Assembly: GCF_000968375.1 (NCBI RefSeq)
Contig: NZ_CP009933.1
Coordinates: 4,774,001 to 4,838,000, forward strand
DNA: 64,000 nt
DNA from: Clostridium scatologenes
GTDB taxonomy: Bacteria > Bacillota > Clostridia > Clostridiales > Clostridiaceae
Direction: 5' to 3'
This document shows, in pieces, positions 34,981 to 44,356 of this stretch. The first letter of the stretch is position 1, and each line of letters opens with the position of its first letter. The notes below the pieces were generated by a model. The model had not been told where the DNA came from. It saw only the letters and a list, made by a program, of their open reading frames with translations, and did no database searches. A program made the position numbers and the translations under genes.

Positions 34981-35028
34981 GTTGACACGATCAACTATTG
35001 AAAGTAAAATATAGTTGATCTAGTCAAC
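34981..35028 (+). promoter_or_regulatory. Sigma-A promoter flanked by two MarR-type operators
   Basis: TTGACA (34982-34987), 17-base spacer, TAAAAT (35005-35010). Two copies of GTTGA-N5-TCAAC lie at 34981-34995 (covering the -35) and 35014-35028 (covering the start region). The arrangement is that of an autorepressed MarR promoter. Confidence 0.75.
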
Positions 35029-35043
35029 TAAGGAGGTGATAGT

Positions 35044-35502
35044 GTGAATTTATTATCCTTTGCAAGGTGTGTTGGTATATTTAATAGGCAAACACAGGCA
35101 TATATTACAGCAGCGGTTAGCAGCATGAATATCAGTTTTTCGGAGTACATTCTTTTAATGAATCTGTATAATAATGAGGGAATTAATCAAGAGGATGTAT
35201 CTTCTATGATGTTTATTGATAAAGCAGCAATAGCAAGATCAATCAAATCTCTGGAAGAAAAAGGTTTTATTTTACGAGAAGTGACAATAGAAGATAGAAG
35301 ATCAAAAAAACTTTTTTTAACAGATATGGCAAAGAAAAATGAAGAGTATTTTTATTCAATATTGAAAAGATGGGAGGAGTATACTACAGAAGGAATGGAC
35401 ATAGAAATGAAAGATGAAATTTTTAAGGGACTTCATACTATGGCAGAAAAATCTATAAGTGCAAATTTGTCTGAAGTATCCAAATATGAAAGAAGGGAAT
35501 AA
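35044..35502 (+). CDS. MarR-family regulator
   Basis: A 152-residue winged-helix repressor. The HTH and wing are in residues about 45-100 (NQEDVSSMMFIDKAAIARSIKSLEEKGFILREVTIEDRRSKKLFLT). GTG start after AAGGAGGTGAT. Its promoter carries two palindromic sites. It ends 2 bases before the hydrolase gene, so repressor and enzyme form one operon that is probably derepressed by an aromatic or lipophilic ligand. Confidence 0.92.
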   Translation: MNLLSFARCVGIFNRQTQAYITAAVSSMNISFSEYILLMNLYNNEGINQEDVSSMMFIDKAAIARSIKSLEEKGFILREVTIEDRRSKKLFLTDMAKKNEEYFYSILKRWEEYTTEGMDIEMKDEIFKGLHTMAEKSISANLSEVSKYERRE

Positions 35503-35504
35503 AA

Positions 35505-36437
35505 ATGCCACTAAATCCAATATTCAATGATTTATTAAAAACAGACTTTCACAGTATGTATTCTATGAGCATTGATGAATTTAGAGATTATTATCTGAAA
35601 AGTTGGGATGATTTTAAAGGAGATGTAATTGAGGTTGGGTCTGTAATTAATCATACTGTTCAGACTTCCAAAAGAGACACTCCAATTCGCATTTATAATA
35701 CTGAAACTGAAGAGGACCATCCTGCATTTATCTGGATACATGGTGGTGGATTTATTTTTGGAAGTATTGAAGTTTACGATTCGATTTGTCGAAAAATAAC
35801 AAATAATGTGAAATGCACAGTGATTTCAATTGATTATGGTCTTTCTCAAGAACACAAATTTCCAGAACCTGTGGAAGAGTGCTACCAGGTTGTCAGATGG
35901 GTATATGAAAATGCAAAAGAATTGAATATATTACCTAATAAAATTGCGGTAGGTGGTGACAGCGTAGGAGGAACTATTGCTGCAGTAATTACCCAGTTAT
36001 CAAGAGATAGGAATGAATTTCCGATTGTCTATCAAATAGAGATTAATACAATGTTTGATCTACTTGGGAAGACGAAGCCTTTGTCCAGGAAAGAAAATGC
36101 AAAGGGATATAGATTGGAAACAGAGGAAATTGAAAAATACTATGTTCCCAATTATTTAAATGACTTAAGCGAAGCTGAGAATCCTATGGCTTCACCGATA
36201 TTTACAAAAACATTCAAAAATCTTTCTAGTGCATGTATTATTACTTCGGAATATGACCCTTTACGAGATGAGGGTGAGCATTATGCAAAGTGTTTATCCG
36301 AGGCTGGTGTTGATGTGTGCCTTAAAAGATATGATGGAATCATTCACGGCTTTTTTAATATGCAAAGGACTCTACCAGAAGCACGTGATGCGCTTAACTT
36401 GGTATGTACCAAATTAAAGGAAGCCTTTGATTTGTAA
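35505..36437 (+). CDS. Alpha/beta hydrolase, HSL/acetyl-esterase family
   Basis: A 310-residue esterase or lipase of the hormone-sensitive-lipase group: oxyanion motif HGGGFIFG, nucleophile in GGDSVGGTIAA, Asp in SEYDPLRDEG and His in IIHGFFNM. It is cytosolic, with no signal peptide. Starts 2 bases after the MarR stop (ribosome site GAAGGGAAT), so it is coupled to the repressor. Likely acts on small acyl esters; the natural substrate is unknown. Confidence 0.88.
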   Translation: MPLNPIFNDLLKTDFHSMYSMSIDEFRDYYLKSWDDFKGDVIEVGSVINHTVQTSKRDTPIRIYNTETEEDHPAFIWIHGGGFIFGSIEVYDSICRKITNNVKCTVISIDYGLSQEHKFPEPVEECYQVVRWVYENAKELNILPNKIAVGGDSVGGTIAAVITQLSRDRNEFPIVYQIEINTMFDLLGKTKPLSRKENAKGYRLETEEIEKYYVPNYLNDLSEAENPMASPIFTKTFKNLSSACIITSEYDPLRDEGEHYAKCLSEAGVDVCLKRYDGIIHGFFNMQRTLPEARDALNLVCTKLKEAFDL

Positions 36438-36563
36438 GTTTATTTGTTGTGTAAGCCTTTGATTATGGTATAGTCAGAAATAACTAAATTTCATAATTAT
36501 TAGGTTTGATATGCAGTTGTAGTAATTTTTAGATAAATAAATAAAAATAAGGAGGTATATATA

Positions 36564-37547
36564 GTGGATATTATTAAAAAAAAGAATATAAAAAAGATTG
36601 ATCTTCATGTGCATTATATACCTGAAGCATATAGAGAAGCACTGTTGAATTGCGGTGAAAAAAATCCGGATGGATTTCCAACTCCTGCATGGACTCCCAA
36701 AGAACATTTGGAGACTATGGATCGTCTTGGCATTAATACATCTATGCTTTCTTTGTCATCTCCTCACATTAACTTTGGAGATAAAAATTCTACGAAAGTC
36801 TTGGCCAGGAAAGTTAATGAATATGGGGCAGAACTTGTAACAAAATACCCAGGACGTTTTGGATTATTTGCTAGTTTGCCACTGCCTGATATTGAAAATA
36901 GTATAGAGGAAATTCAATATGCTATAGATATTTTACATGTTGATGGATTTGCATTACCAACTAACACATGGGGTGTATATCTTGGAAATAAATGTTTAGA
37001 TCCAATATTTGAAGAACTAAACAGATACAAATCCGTTGTTGTAATTCATCCCAATAAGCCAAGTAGCATCCCAAGCAATGTTGTTGAAGGATTGCCTGTT
37101 CCAATGATGGAATTTTTCTTCGATACAACTCGTACTGTCACTAATATGATACTGAAAGGTATAATGAAGCGTTTTGCTGATATTAAATTTATCATACCAC
37201 ATGCCGGAGCATTTATGACTATACTTGCTGATAGAATTGCGCCTGCTCTTCAAATAATGCCTTCAGTATTTGGTGAAGAAATTGAAAATAACAGTATAGA
37301 TGTCTACTCAGCACTGAAAGGATTGTACTATGACCTAGCTGGCGCTTGCCTACCTAGCCAGTTGCCTGATCTAATGCAAATAGTTGATACTGATCATTTT
37401 CTATATGGTAGTGATTATCCATACACGTCCCTACCTGCATGTACTATATTAAAAGATGCCTTGGATAAAACAGAAATACTTACTGAAGCTCAGCATCAAT
37501 GTATCGATTTTGGAAATGCCTTGAGATTATTTCCAAGGTTATTATAA
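36564..37547 (+). CDS. Amidohydrolase-family enzyme (ACMSD-like decarboxylase/hydrolase)
   Basis: A 327-residue metal-dependent TIM-barrel enzyme of amidohydrolase_2. Metal ligands are visible as DLHVHYIPE (HxH-like), HPNKPSS, IPHAGAFMT and the Asp of LYGSDYPYT. The family includes amino-carboxymuconate-semialdehyde decarboxylase and aromatic (de)carboxylases. GTG start after AAGGAGG. It lies 126 bases behind the MarR-hydrolase pair; a shared aromatic-ester pathway is possible but not shown. Confidence 0.82.
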   Translation: MDIIKKKNIKKIDLHVHYIPEAYREALLNCGEKNPDGFPTPAWTPKEHLETMDRLGINTSMLSLSSPHINFGDKNSTKVLARKVNEYGAELVTKYPGRFGLFASLPLPDIENSIEEIQYAIDILHVDGFALPTNTWGVYLGNKCLDPIFEELNRYKSVVVIHPNKPSSIPSNVVEGLPVPMMEFFFDTTRTVTNMILKGIMKRFADIKFIIPHAGAFMTILADRIAPALQIMPSVFGEEIENNSIDVYSALKGLYYDLAGACLPSQLPDLMQIVDTDHFLYGSDYPYTSLPACTILKDALDKTEILTEAQHQCIDFGNALRLFPRLL

Positions 37548-37688
37548 GATTGATGAATATAAATATTATACCAATCTACTGAAACATTAGTTGTTGAATT
37601 AAGGATAAATACTACAATATATTGTATATTAAATTCTTTAGTGAGACACCCTTTTGTTAAGCAATTCATTCTCTCTTAAAATAAATTA

Positions 37689-37719
37689 TTGACTCTTGAG
37701 TAACTCAATGGTTTATCAT
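37689..37719 (+). promoter_or_regulatory. MerR-type promoter with 19-base spacer before the GNAT gene
   Basis: TTGACT (37689-37694), 19-base spacer, TATCAT (37714-37719). The spacer holds a perfect palindrome TTGAGTAACTCAA (37696-37708). A long spacer with an internal dyad is the hallmark of MerR-activated promoters. The acetyltransferase starts 42 bases further on. Confidence 0.5.
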
Positions 37720-37761
37720 GAGTATATCGCTGATAAATAAAATTTATGAAGGAGATATACT

Positions 37762-38391
37762 ATGACACAGATTAGTATTGAAAAATATAAAGATATATAT
37801 TTTAAGGATGTGGTATCACTATTAGTAAGTTCATTTGAAAGTAAATTTTTCCATAGGCAAAATCTAACGTCAAACAACATTGAGGATATTCTAGATCATA
37901 TATGGAATATAAAACAAGAAGACCTAGGTTATTTACATTTTGTTGCTAAAAATGATAAAAAGATAGTTGGAGTAATATTGATACGAGTAGGAAATTCGCT
38001 GAAGAGTGATAACAAAATTCCTTTATTTTCTCTTTGTTGTCGTTATGGATTTTTCAATATTTTATTCTTTCTGTTTAAGCTTTATTTTTTAACAATATCT
38101 ATGTCAAAAGATTGTTATATTGAGCATATTGCTGTCGATAAGTCTATGAGAGGAAAGGGGGTCGGAAAGCTTCTTATATCTTATGCAGAAGAAGCCTTAA
38201 GGAATATGAAATTTCGTTCTTTATTTCTAGTAGTTGCAGAAAGTAATCCAGCTAAACATCTATATTATAGAGAAGGATTTAAAGATGTTGAGCACATTAA
38301 TAGTCCTTTTAAAGGATATTTTATAGGAATAAGTAAATGGATATTTATGAAAAAAGATATAATAAGCAATAAATACAGAAAAATATTATAG
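37762..38391 (+). CDS. GNAT-family N-acetyltransferase
   Basis: A 209-residue acetyltransferase. The acetyl-CoA site is the V-x-x-x-x-R-G-x-G-x-G/A region (IAVDKSMRGKGVGKLLISYAEEAL), and NPAKHLYYREGFKDVEH is the usual C-terminal strand-loop. A hydrophobic insert (FNILFFLFKLYFLTI, about residues 92-112) is unusual for a soluble GNAT and may contact the membrane. ATG after GAAGGAGAT. Acceptor unknown. It sits behind a MerR-type promoter. Confidence 0.85.
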   Translation: MTQISIEKYKDIYFKDVVSLLVSSFESKFFHRQNLTSNNIEDILDHIWNIKQEDLGYLHFVAKNDKKIVGVILIRVGNSLKSDNKIPLFSLCCRYGFFNILFFLFKLYFLTISMSKDCYIEHIAVDKSMRGKGVGKLLISYAEEALRNMKFRSLFLVVAESNPAKHLYYREGFKDVEHINSPFKGYFIGISKWIFMKKDIISNKYRKIL

Positions 38392-38428
38392 AAAGGAATC
38401 CATCAAAAGGATATATAAAGGTATACAA

Positions 38429-39427
38429 ATGAGAAAAAAATTAATTGGAATAGTTATTGGTGTTGGTGTCTTCGTTATATTATGTATTGTCATTATATTG
38501 TATCAGAATACTTTTCATATGACAGTCAATTCTGTACAGATACAAACTTCTAAGGGAATTTTAAAAGGAAACTTGGTGCTACCAGAGAATTCAAAAGATA
38601 AGGTTGGTTTAGTTGTTTTTATTCATGGTGATGGTCCAGCTGATGCTTCATACAATGATCAGTATAAACCATTGTGGGAAAAGTTAGCTAAACAGGGGTA
38701 TGCATCATTATCGTGGAGTAAGCCAGGCATAGGTGGTTCAGATGGTAATTGGTTATTACAATCAATGGATGATAGAGCTCAGGAAGCCAATGAAGTTATT
38801 GAATGGGCAAAAAAACTGCCTGAAATTAATGATAGGAAAATTGGTTTGTGGGGAGCAAGTCAAGCAGGATGGGTCATTCCTAAAATAGTTAAACTTAATA
38901 AAAATATTGCTTTTAATATATTAGTGGCACCTGCAATAAATTGGATAGATCAAGGTAAGTATAATACTTTAAAAGAACTTGAAAGAGAAGGAGCAACTAA
39001 AGATACAATAAAAATTAAAGAAAAGGAATTTGATAAAGAGTTAGAACTTCTTAACAGGGATGCCAGTTATAAAGAATATGTAGATATGGTAGAAACAAAA
39101 AAATCAGTATCAGAAGATAGATGGACTTTTATTAAGAAGAATTATAAAGCAGATGCAACAGAAGACCTTAGAAATTTTTATAGTCCTGTAAAGCTATTTT
39201 TGGGTGGAAAGGATATAAATGTAGATAGTGAAAATACAAAGGAAGTTTATGAAAAGGAAGTTTCTTCAAAACTTTTAAATGTAACTGTAATACCAACAAC
39301 TGATCATTTTATGCTTAAGGCTTCTTTGGTAAATTCTAAGGTAAAAACCTTTTTTGTTGGACTTTTTGCTCCAAGGCAGCTTGCAGATAAAAAATACTAT
39401 AAAGAAATCCAAGAATTTTTAAAGTAA
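38429..39427 (+). CDS. Membrane-anchored alpha/beta hydrolase
   Basis: A 332-residue hydrolase with an N-terminal membrane anchor (residues 5-27, KLIGIVIGVGVFVILCIVIILY) and an exported alpha/beta domain: FIHGDGPADASYND (oxyanion), the nucleophile elbow GASQAGW, an acid in GGKDINVDSENT and His in TDHFM. It resembles the serine-aminopeptidase/esterase group seen on the outer face of clostridial membranes. The ribosome site is weak. It starts 37 bases after the GNAT gene and may share its MerR-type promoter. Confidence 0.82.
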   Translation: MRKKLIGIVIGVGVFVILCIVIILYQNTFHMTVNSVQIQTSKGILKGNLVLPENSKDKVGLVVFIHGDGPADASYNDQYKPLWEKLAKQGYASLSWSKPGIGGSDGNWLLQSMDDRAQEANEVIEWAKKLPEINDRKIGLWGASQAGWVIPKIVKLNKNIAFNILVAPAINWIDQGKYNTLKELEREGATKDTIKIKEKEFDKELELLNRDASYKEYVDMVETKKSVSEDRWTFIKKNYKADATEDLRNFYSPVKLFLGGKDINVDSENTKEVYEKEVSSKLLNVTVIPTTDHFMLKASLVNSKVKTFFVGLFAPRQLADKKYYKEIQEFLK

Positions 39428-39545
39428 ATTTTTAAACGCTACGTTTAAATGTATATTTTAAAAATAGCTCTATAATTGCTTGAATTCATATATAAAATCA
39501 AAACAGATTAGATTGGATTTAGTTATTGTTTCATAAAGATAAAAA

Positions 39546-39583
39546 ATTACTATTGAAATATATAATACATTTCAATAGTAATT
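39546..39583. terminator. Bidirectional terminator
   Basis: Perfect 14-base arms (ATTACTATTGAAAT and complement), a roughly 10-base loop, and a T run on the plus side. It separates the hydrolase gene from the convergent gluconate-permease gene. Confidence 0.8.
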
Positions 39584-39614
39584 TTTAGATGAATTCCATC
39601 ATATCAATTTGGAT

Positions 39615-40964
39615 TTATACAAACAAACTTAATATTAAAATAAATATTAATCCTGTTATTGATAAAATGGTTGATAATAAAGTCCAGGTTGAGAATGTTT
39701 CTTTCATGCTGAAACCAAAATATTCTTTAACCATCCAGAAACCTGCATCGTTTACATGAGAGGCTATGGCACTTCCGCATCCTGTTGCAAGTGTTACTAA
39801 AGCCAAATTAACATGGCCACAGTTAGCAAGCATTGGAATAACTAAACCTGATGTTGATAAAGCAGCTACAGTTGCAGATCCTAAAGAAATACGTAAAATT
39901 GCTGCGACCATCCATGCAAGTAGTATAGGTGATATAGAGGTTCCATTGAATAATGTAGCAATATACTTACCAACACCTCCATCTATAAGTACTTGTTTAA
40001 AAGCACCACCACCACCAATGATTAAAAGCATCATTCCAATTGATGAAGCTGCAGATGAGCAAGAAGCTGCAACTTGTTTAATTGGAATTTTCCTTCTTAC
40101 TCCCATTGTATATATTGCTAGAATTAAAGATATGAGCATTGCAGTATCTGGATCACCAATAAAGCTAACAATAGTAAAGAATGAATTACCTTTAATTCCT
40201 GCTGTTTTTTGTATCATTGAAATTATTGTGGAAATCATCATCAAAATGACGGGAAACATTGCTGTTAACAAGCTGACTCCAAAACTAGGTGTTTCTTCTA
40301 CTCTAAATATTTTTTGTTCACCCAAAGATTCAATATTGCCAGCTTTTTCAAAGGCACTTGGTATAATTTTCTTGGCAACCATAGTAAATAGAGGACCTGA
40401 TATAATAACACATGGTATTGCTACAATAATACCATATAATAAAACAGTTCCAATATCTGCTTTATATGCTGCAGCTATTACTGTTGGTCCTGGATGTGGA
40501 GGTAGGAAAGCATGTGTTACTAATAAAGAAGCAAGCATAGGAATACCTAAGTAGACTGGAGAAACTTTTAATTCCCTTGCAATAGAGAATATAATTGGAA
40601 TTAATAAAACTAATCCTACTTCAAAGAACATTGCTATACCAACAACAAATGAAGCAATTACAACAGCCAATTGAATCCGTTTTTCACCAAACTTATTAAT
40701 TAAAGTCATGGCAATACGGTGTGCTCCACCTGAATCAGCAACTAATTTACCTAGCATAGCACCAAGGCCAAATATAAAAGCAATATGACCAAGTGTTCCT
40801 CCTATACCAGATTCAATAGTTGAAACAATTTTTCCAAGAGGTATTCCTAATCCAAAAGCTACAGTAAATGAAACAACTAGTAATGAAATAAATGTATTTA
40901 ATTTAAAACGAGAAATTAATATAATTAAGAATAATACACCTAACGCTACCATTAATAAAGGCAT
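39615..40964 (-). CDS. GntP-family permease, probable D-xylonate/gluconate uptake
   Basis: A 449-residue membrane protein with about 12-14 helices and GntP-family features (FGLGAMLGKLVADSGGAHRIAMTLI; FLPPHPGPTVIAAAY; IASHVNDAGFWMVKEYF). GntP members are proton symporters for aldonic acids. Strong ribosome site AGGGGGG. As the third gene after a YjhH-like aldolase and a YjhG-like dehydratase, it mirrors E. coli YjhF, so D-xylonate is the best substrate guess. Confidence 0.9.
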   Translation of the reverse strand: MPLLMVALGVLFLIILISRFKLNTFISLLVVSFTVAFGLGIPLGKIVSTIESGIGGTLGHIAFIFGLGAMLGKLVADSGGAHRIAMTLINKFGEKRIQLAVVIASFVVGIAMFFEVGLVLLIPIIFSIARELKVSPVYLGIPMLASLLVTHAFLPPHPGPTVIAAAYKADIGTVLLYGIIVAIPCVIISGPLFTMVAKKIIPSAFEKAGNIESLGEQKIFRVEETPSFGVSLLTAMFPVILMMISTIISMIQKTAGIKGNSFFTIVSFIGDPDTAMLISLILAIYTMGVRRKIPIKQVAASCSSAASSIGMMLLIIGGGGAFKQVLIDGGVGKYIATLFNGTSISPILLAWMVAAILRISLGSATVAALSTSGLVIPMLANCGHVNLALVTLATGCGSAIASHVNDAGFWMVKEYFGFSMKETFSTWTLLSTILSITGLIFILILSLFV

Positions 40965-41010
40965 AATATTTCCCCCCTACTTTCTTTTGTGTTTTAATAT
41001 GGATATATAG

Positions 41011-42984
41011 TTATTTAGTACCTAATGATTTCTTACCAGCTTCAAGAACTTCAATAATTTTATCTACATCATATACGCTTCCACCCCAAGTTCCACCGCT
41101 TACAGATTGAAGTGCTGCCCATAATTTTGTATCATCTGGAAGATCTGGATCAGGTTTAAGATCTGGGTGAGATTCACGTGATTCCAAGATTTTAGCTGCT
41201 TCTTCATAGGAAATTACATTATTTTCAGTTCCAATGAAATTAATTGATCCATCAAGTTTATTAGTATCAACTATTATTTCAATAATATCTCCATCCTTTA
41301 ATTTTCCGATAGGACCTCCTGCTAATGCTTCAGGTCCTATATGTCCAAAGCAAGCACCTGTGGAAACGCCAGAAAAACGTGCATCTGTAATTAAAGAAAC
41401 ATGTTTACCAAAAGGTAGTTTTTTCAAAGCAGAAGTTAATTGGTAGGTTTCCTCCATTCCTGTTCCCATTGGGCCTCCACCCATTACAATCATTATGTCA
41501 CCAGCTTTAATTTTACCGCCATCTTTAAGAGCTTTAATAGCTGCCTTTTCAGATGTAAAAACTTTAGCTTTCCCAGTATGTCTAAATATTCCATCATCAT
41601 CTATAACTGATGGATCAATGGCTGTTGATTTTACTACTGAACCTTCAGGTGCAATATTTCCAATAGGGAAGGTTACTGTTGATGTTAGTCCTCTATTTTT
41701 GGCTTGAGTTGGATTCATGATAATTTCATCAGGATTAATTCCATCAATTTCAAGTAGACGTTTTCTACACTCAGTACGTGCTTGGGATTTTTCCCACCAA
41801 TCAAGGTTATTTCCTAGCGTTTCTCCTGTAACAGTAAGAACGTCTTCGTGTAATAGTCCAAGTTTTCTTAAATGAAGCATAACCTCAGGAACTCCTCCGG
41901 CTAAGAATGCGCTAACTGTTGGATAATTAGCTGGTCCAATAGGAAGAACACTTACTAAACGGGGTACCTTTTTATTAATTCTTGCCCAGTCTTCAACAGT
42001 AGGAACTTTACATTTAGCAGCATATGCAATTGCTGGTAGATGAAGAAGTAAGTTTGTTGATCCTCCAAAAGCAGCATGAATTACCATAGCATTTTCAATT
42101 GCTTTATCTGTAATAATATCTTTTGTAGTTGTTCCGTTATCAGCCATATCTAGAACTGCTTTAGCTGACTGTTTAGCAATTTCTTTCCATATTGGTTGAC
42201 CAGAAGGTGCTAAGGCAGAGTGAGGTAATGCTATTCCAAGTGCTTCAGCAATAACTTGAGAAGTACCAGCTGTACCTAGGAATTGACATCCGCCACCAGC
42301 AGAAGCACAAGCATTACATCCAAGACGACAAGCGTCTTCTAAAGAAAGTTCATTGTTAGCAAATCTAACTCCAATAGTTTGAACAGTTCCAGCATCTTCT
42401 CCTTTTATAGGTTGAAGTGTTGCACCACCAGGAACAATAATAGTTGGTAAATTATGCATAGATGCTAGAGCTATCATCATAGCAGGTAGACCTTTGTCAC
42501 ATGAAGCCACTCCCATTACTGCACGACGCGTTGGTAATGAACGAATTAAACGGCGAAATACTACTGCCGCATCATTACGATAAGGTAGAGAGTCAAACAT
42601 TCCTGTTGTGCCTTGACTACGACCATCACATGGATCTGTTACATATGCAGCATAAGGAACTCCACCAAGTTTTTTGATTTCTTCAGCTGCTGCACTCATT
42701 TGTAATCCTAATTCAAAGTGCCCTGTATGTAATCCAACAGCAATTGGAGTACCATCATTGTTGCGAATTCCTCCTTGAGTACTAAGTATTAACACATCTC
42801 CACCTAAAAGTTTAGATGGTTCCCATCCCATACCAGCATTTAAAGTCATTCCGAATATATTGCCACTAGGTGAATCCTTTAACAATTTTGGAGTAAGAGG
42901 AAGAGACCCTTTTGGTCCTTCCGCATGAGTTTGAATTTTATATAAAGATAATTTTTCTTCATCATAAATTGATTTTAATGACAT
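41011..42984 (-). CDS. yjhG: YjhG/YagF-type D-xylonate dehydratase
   Basis: Fe-S dehydratase of the IlvD/Edd superfamily, 657 residues, which is the length of the YjhG/YagF group and longer than IlvD (~555). It would convert D-xylonate to 2-keto-3-deoxy-D-xylonate. Cluster cysteines are in TDPCDGRSQGTTGM, VASCDKGLPAMM and GCNACASAGGGCQFLGTAG; the C-terminal swivel shows ITDARFSGVSTGACFGHIGPEA. ATG after AGAGAGGAAG. It lies in an operon with an aldolase and a GntP permease. Confidence 0.92.
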   Translation of the reverse strand: MSLKSIYDEEKLSLYKIQTHAEGPKGSLPLTPKLLKDSPSGNIFGMTLNAGMGWEPSKLLGGDVLILSTQGGIRNNDGTPIAVGLHTGHFELGLQMSAAAEEIKKLGGVPYAAYVTDPCDGRSQGTTGMFDSLPYRNDAAVVFRRLIRSLPTRRAVMGVASCDKGLPAMMIALASMHNLPTIIVPGGATLQPIKGEDAGTVQTIGVRFANNELSLEDACRLGCNACASAGGGCQFLGTAGTSQVIAEALGIALPHSALAPSGQPIWKEIAKQSAKAVLDMADNGTTTKDIITDKAIENAMVIHAAFGGSTNLLLHLPAIAYAAKCKVPTVEDWARINKKVPRLVSVLPIGPANYPTVSAFLAGGVPEVMLHLRKLGLLHEDVLTVTGETLGNNLDWWEKSQARTECRKRLLEIDGINPDEIIMNPTQAKNRGLTSTVTFPIGNIAPEGSVVKSTAIDPSVIDDDGIFRHTGKAKVFTSEKAAIKALKDGGKIKAGDIMIVMGGGPMGTGMEETYQLTSALKKLPFGKHVSLITDARFSGVSTGACFGHIGPEALAGGPIGKLKDGDIIEIIVDTNKLDGSINFIGTENNVISYEEAAKILESRESHPDLKPDPDLPDDTKLWAALQSVSGGTWGGSVYDVDKIIEVLEAGKKSLGTK

Positions 42985-43048
42985 AGTTAATCTTCCTCTC
43001 TATAATATTAAATTTATATAATATAAAAATTTTAAAAAATGTAAAACA

Positions 43049-43954
43049 CTATTTTGAGATTAGGTGATCAAATTCTTCCATAAGCTTTTTAATTGAATCA
43101 GTTTGTCCTTCATTAGCCTGTAGAAGAGGAGTTTTACAGTAGTCTTTAATATCAAGACCTTTCAATATCATTGCTTTTTTTAGAATAGGTATAAAACATT
43201 TGCTTATTTCGTATACATCTGATAGCTTATCAACGTATTTTTGAATTTTAGCTGTTTTTTCCATATTTTTTTCATTAACAGCTTTTACCCAATCTACAAA
43301 AATCTCTGGATATATATTGGTAAGTGCGCTTATACATCCACTGCCTCCAGCGAAAACATTGTGAACGAAATTTTCATCAAAGCCTGAAAATATTTGAAAA
43401 TCAGGAAACTCATTTTTAATTGTTTCGATTAAGTTTCTAGTGTGTCCCATTGATGATACTGTATCTTTGTAACCAACAATATTGCTATGTTTTCTTAATA
43501 AGTTAAGTGTCAATTCTGGTGATAGATCATGTCCAGTTCTGTCTGGAAAGTTGTATAAATAAATATTACCTTTTACAGCTTCAGCTATTTTTCCAAAATA
43601 GAATTCTAAACTTTCATCTGTTAGATTAAAATAGTATGGGCTAACAATGATAACACCATCTACTCCAGCATTAATAGCATAATTTGAAAGCTCAATTGTA
43701 TCTTCTACTGTCATACAACCTGTTCCAATAAGAACTTGAGTCCTTTTATTCACATGAGAAGCAACAATATCAATTAATTCCTTTCTTTGTTCAGTAGACA
43801 TAGCATAGAACTCACCTGTGCTGCCCATGATAAGCAGACCATCAATTCCTGCATTAATGAGATAGTCATAAACATTTTTATTTGCCTGGACATCTAAGTT
43901 TCCGTCGGCATCAAATGCAGTAATAACAGGTGTTAAAAATTTAGCTTTTTTCAT
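43049..43954 (-). CDS. yjhH: YjhH/YagE-like 2-keto-3-deoxy-pentonate aldolase (DapA family)
   Basis: Class I Schiff-base aldolase of the DHDPS/NAL family, 301 residues. Seen: GSTGEFYAMSTEQRKE, the catalytic Tyr in IYLYNFPDRTG and the Schiff-base Lys in VGYKDTVSSMG. By context it cleaves 2-keto-3-deoxy-xylonate to pyruvate and glycolaldehyde, the last step of the Dahms route. First gene of the minus-strand operon, ATG after AAAGGAGAGAG. DapA itself is less likely given the neighbours. Confidence 0.88.
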   Translation of the reverse strand: MKKAKFLTPVITAFDADGNLDVQANKNVYDYLINAGIDGLLIMGSTGEFYAMSTEQRKELIDIVASHVNKRTQVLIGTGCMTVEDTIELSNYAINAGVDGVIIVSPYYFNLTDESLEFYFGKIAEAVKGNIYLYNFPDRTGHDLSPELTLNLLRKHSNIVGYKDTVSSMGHTRNLIETIKNEFPDFQIFSGFDENFVHNVFAGGSGCISALTNIYPEIFVDWVKAVNEKNMEKTAKIQKYVDKLSDVYEISKCFIPILKKAMILKGLDIKDYCKTPLLQANEGQTDSIKKLMEEFDHLISK

Positions 43955-44135
43955 ATAGTCTCTCTCCTTTAATAGTAATTAGGCAAATTAAAGCCTGTTG
44001 TGTAATTGTTTACATGGTTTTGAATGAATAATTAGATTAAATATTTAATAGTTTTATCAAAATAGATAAATCTTTTTTTAGTATTTAAATGTTAATTTAG
44101 TATTTTGATAACATGTAAAGTTATTTTCTAGTTTG

Positions 44136-44169
44136 TTCGTATATACGAAGCTAATTTGTTTATACGAAT
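44136..44169. promoter_or_regulatory. IclR-type operator pair between yjhH and the regulator
   Basis: A perfect palindrome TTCGTATATACGAA (44136-44149) and a second imperfect copy TTGTTTATACGAAT (44156-44169), 20 bases apart. They lie in the 400-base divergent gap (43955-44356), which otherwise is AT-rich with no gene. The likely binder is the adjacent IclR protein, acting on both directions. Confidence 0.6.
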
Positions 44170-44356
44170 ATTATAGTTAAATGATATCATAATTTTTTAT
44201 CATGTCAAGATAATATTTAAGTATTTTTGTAAAATTTAAAAAAACTTATGGAATTTTTTTATATGTATAAATCTATATTGAATATAAAGAATAAGATATT
44301 TATAATTATTAATATATAAATAAAGTTTTATAAAAATTTGAATGGCAGGTGTAAAT

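Noticed and set aside
39766..40554. Long plus-strand frame opposite the GntP gene
   Set aside because: It is an antisense shadow of a clear membrane-protein gene and has no ribosome site or family features.
41011..42984. Dihydroxy-acid dehydratase IlvD or phosphogluconate dehydratase Edd
   Set aside because: Length (657 residues), N-terminal sequence and neighbours fit the YjhG/YagF group instead.
43049..43954. DapA of lysine biosynthesis
   Set aside because: Operon context (xylonate dehydratase, GntP permease, IclR) favours a keto-deoxy-pentonate aldolase.
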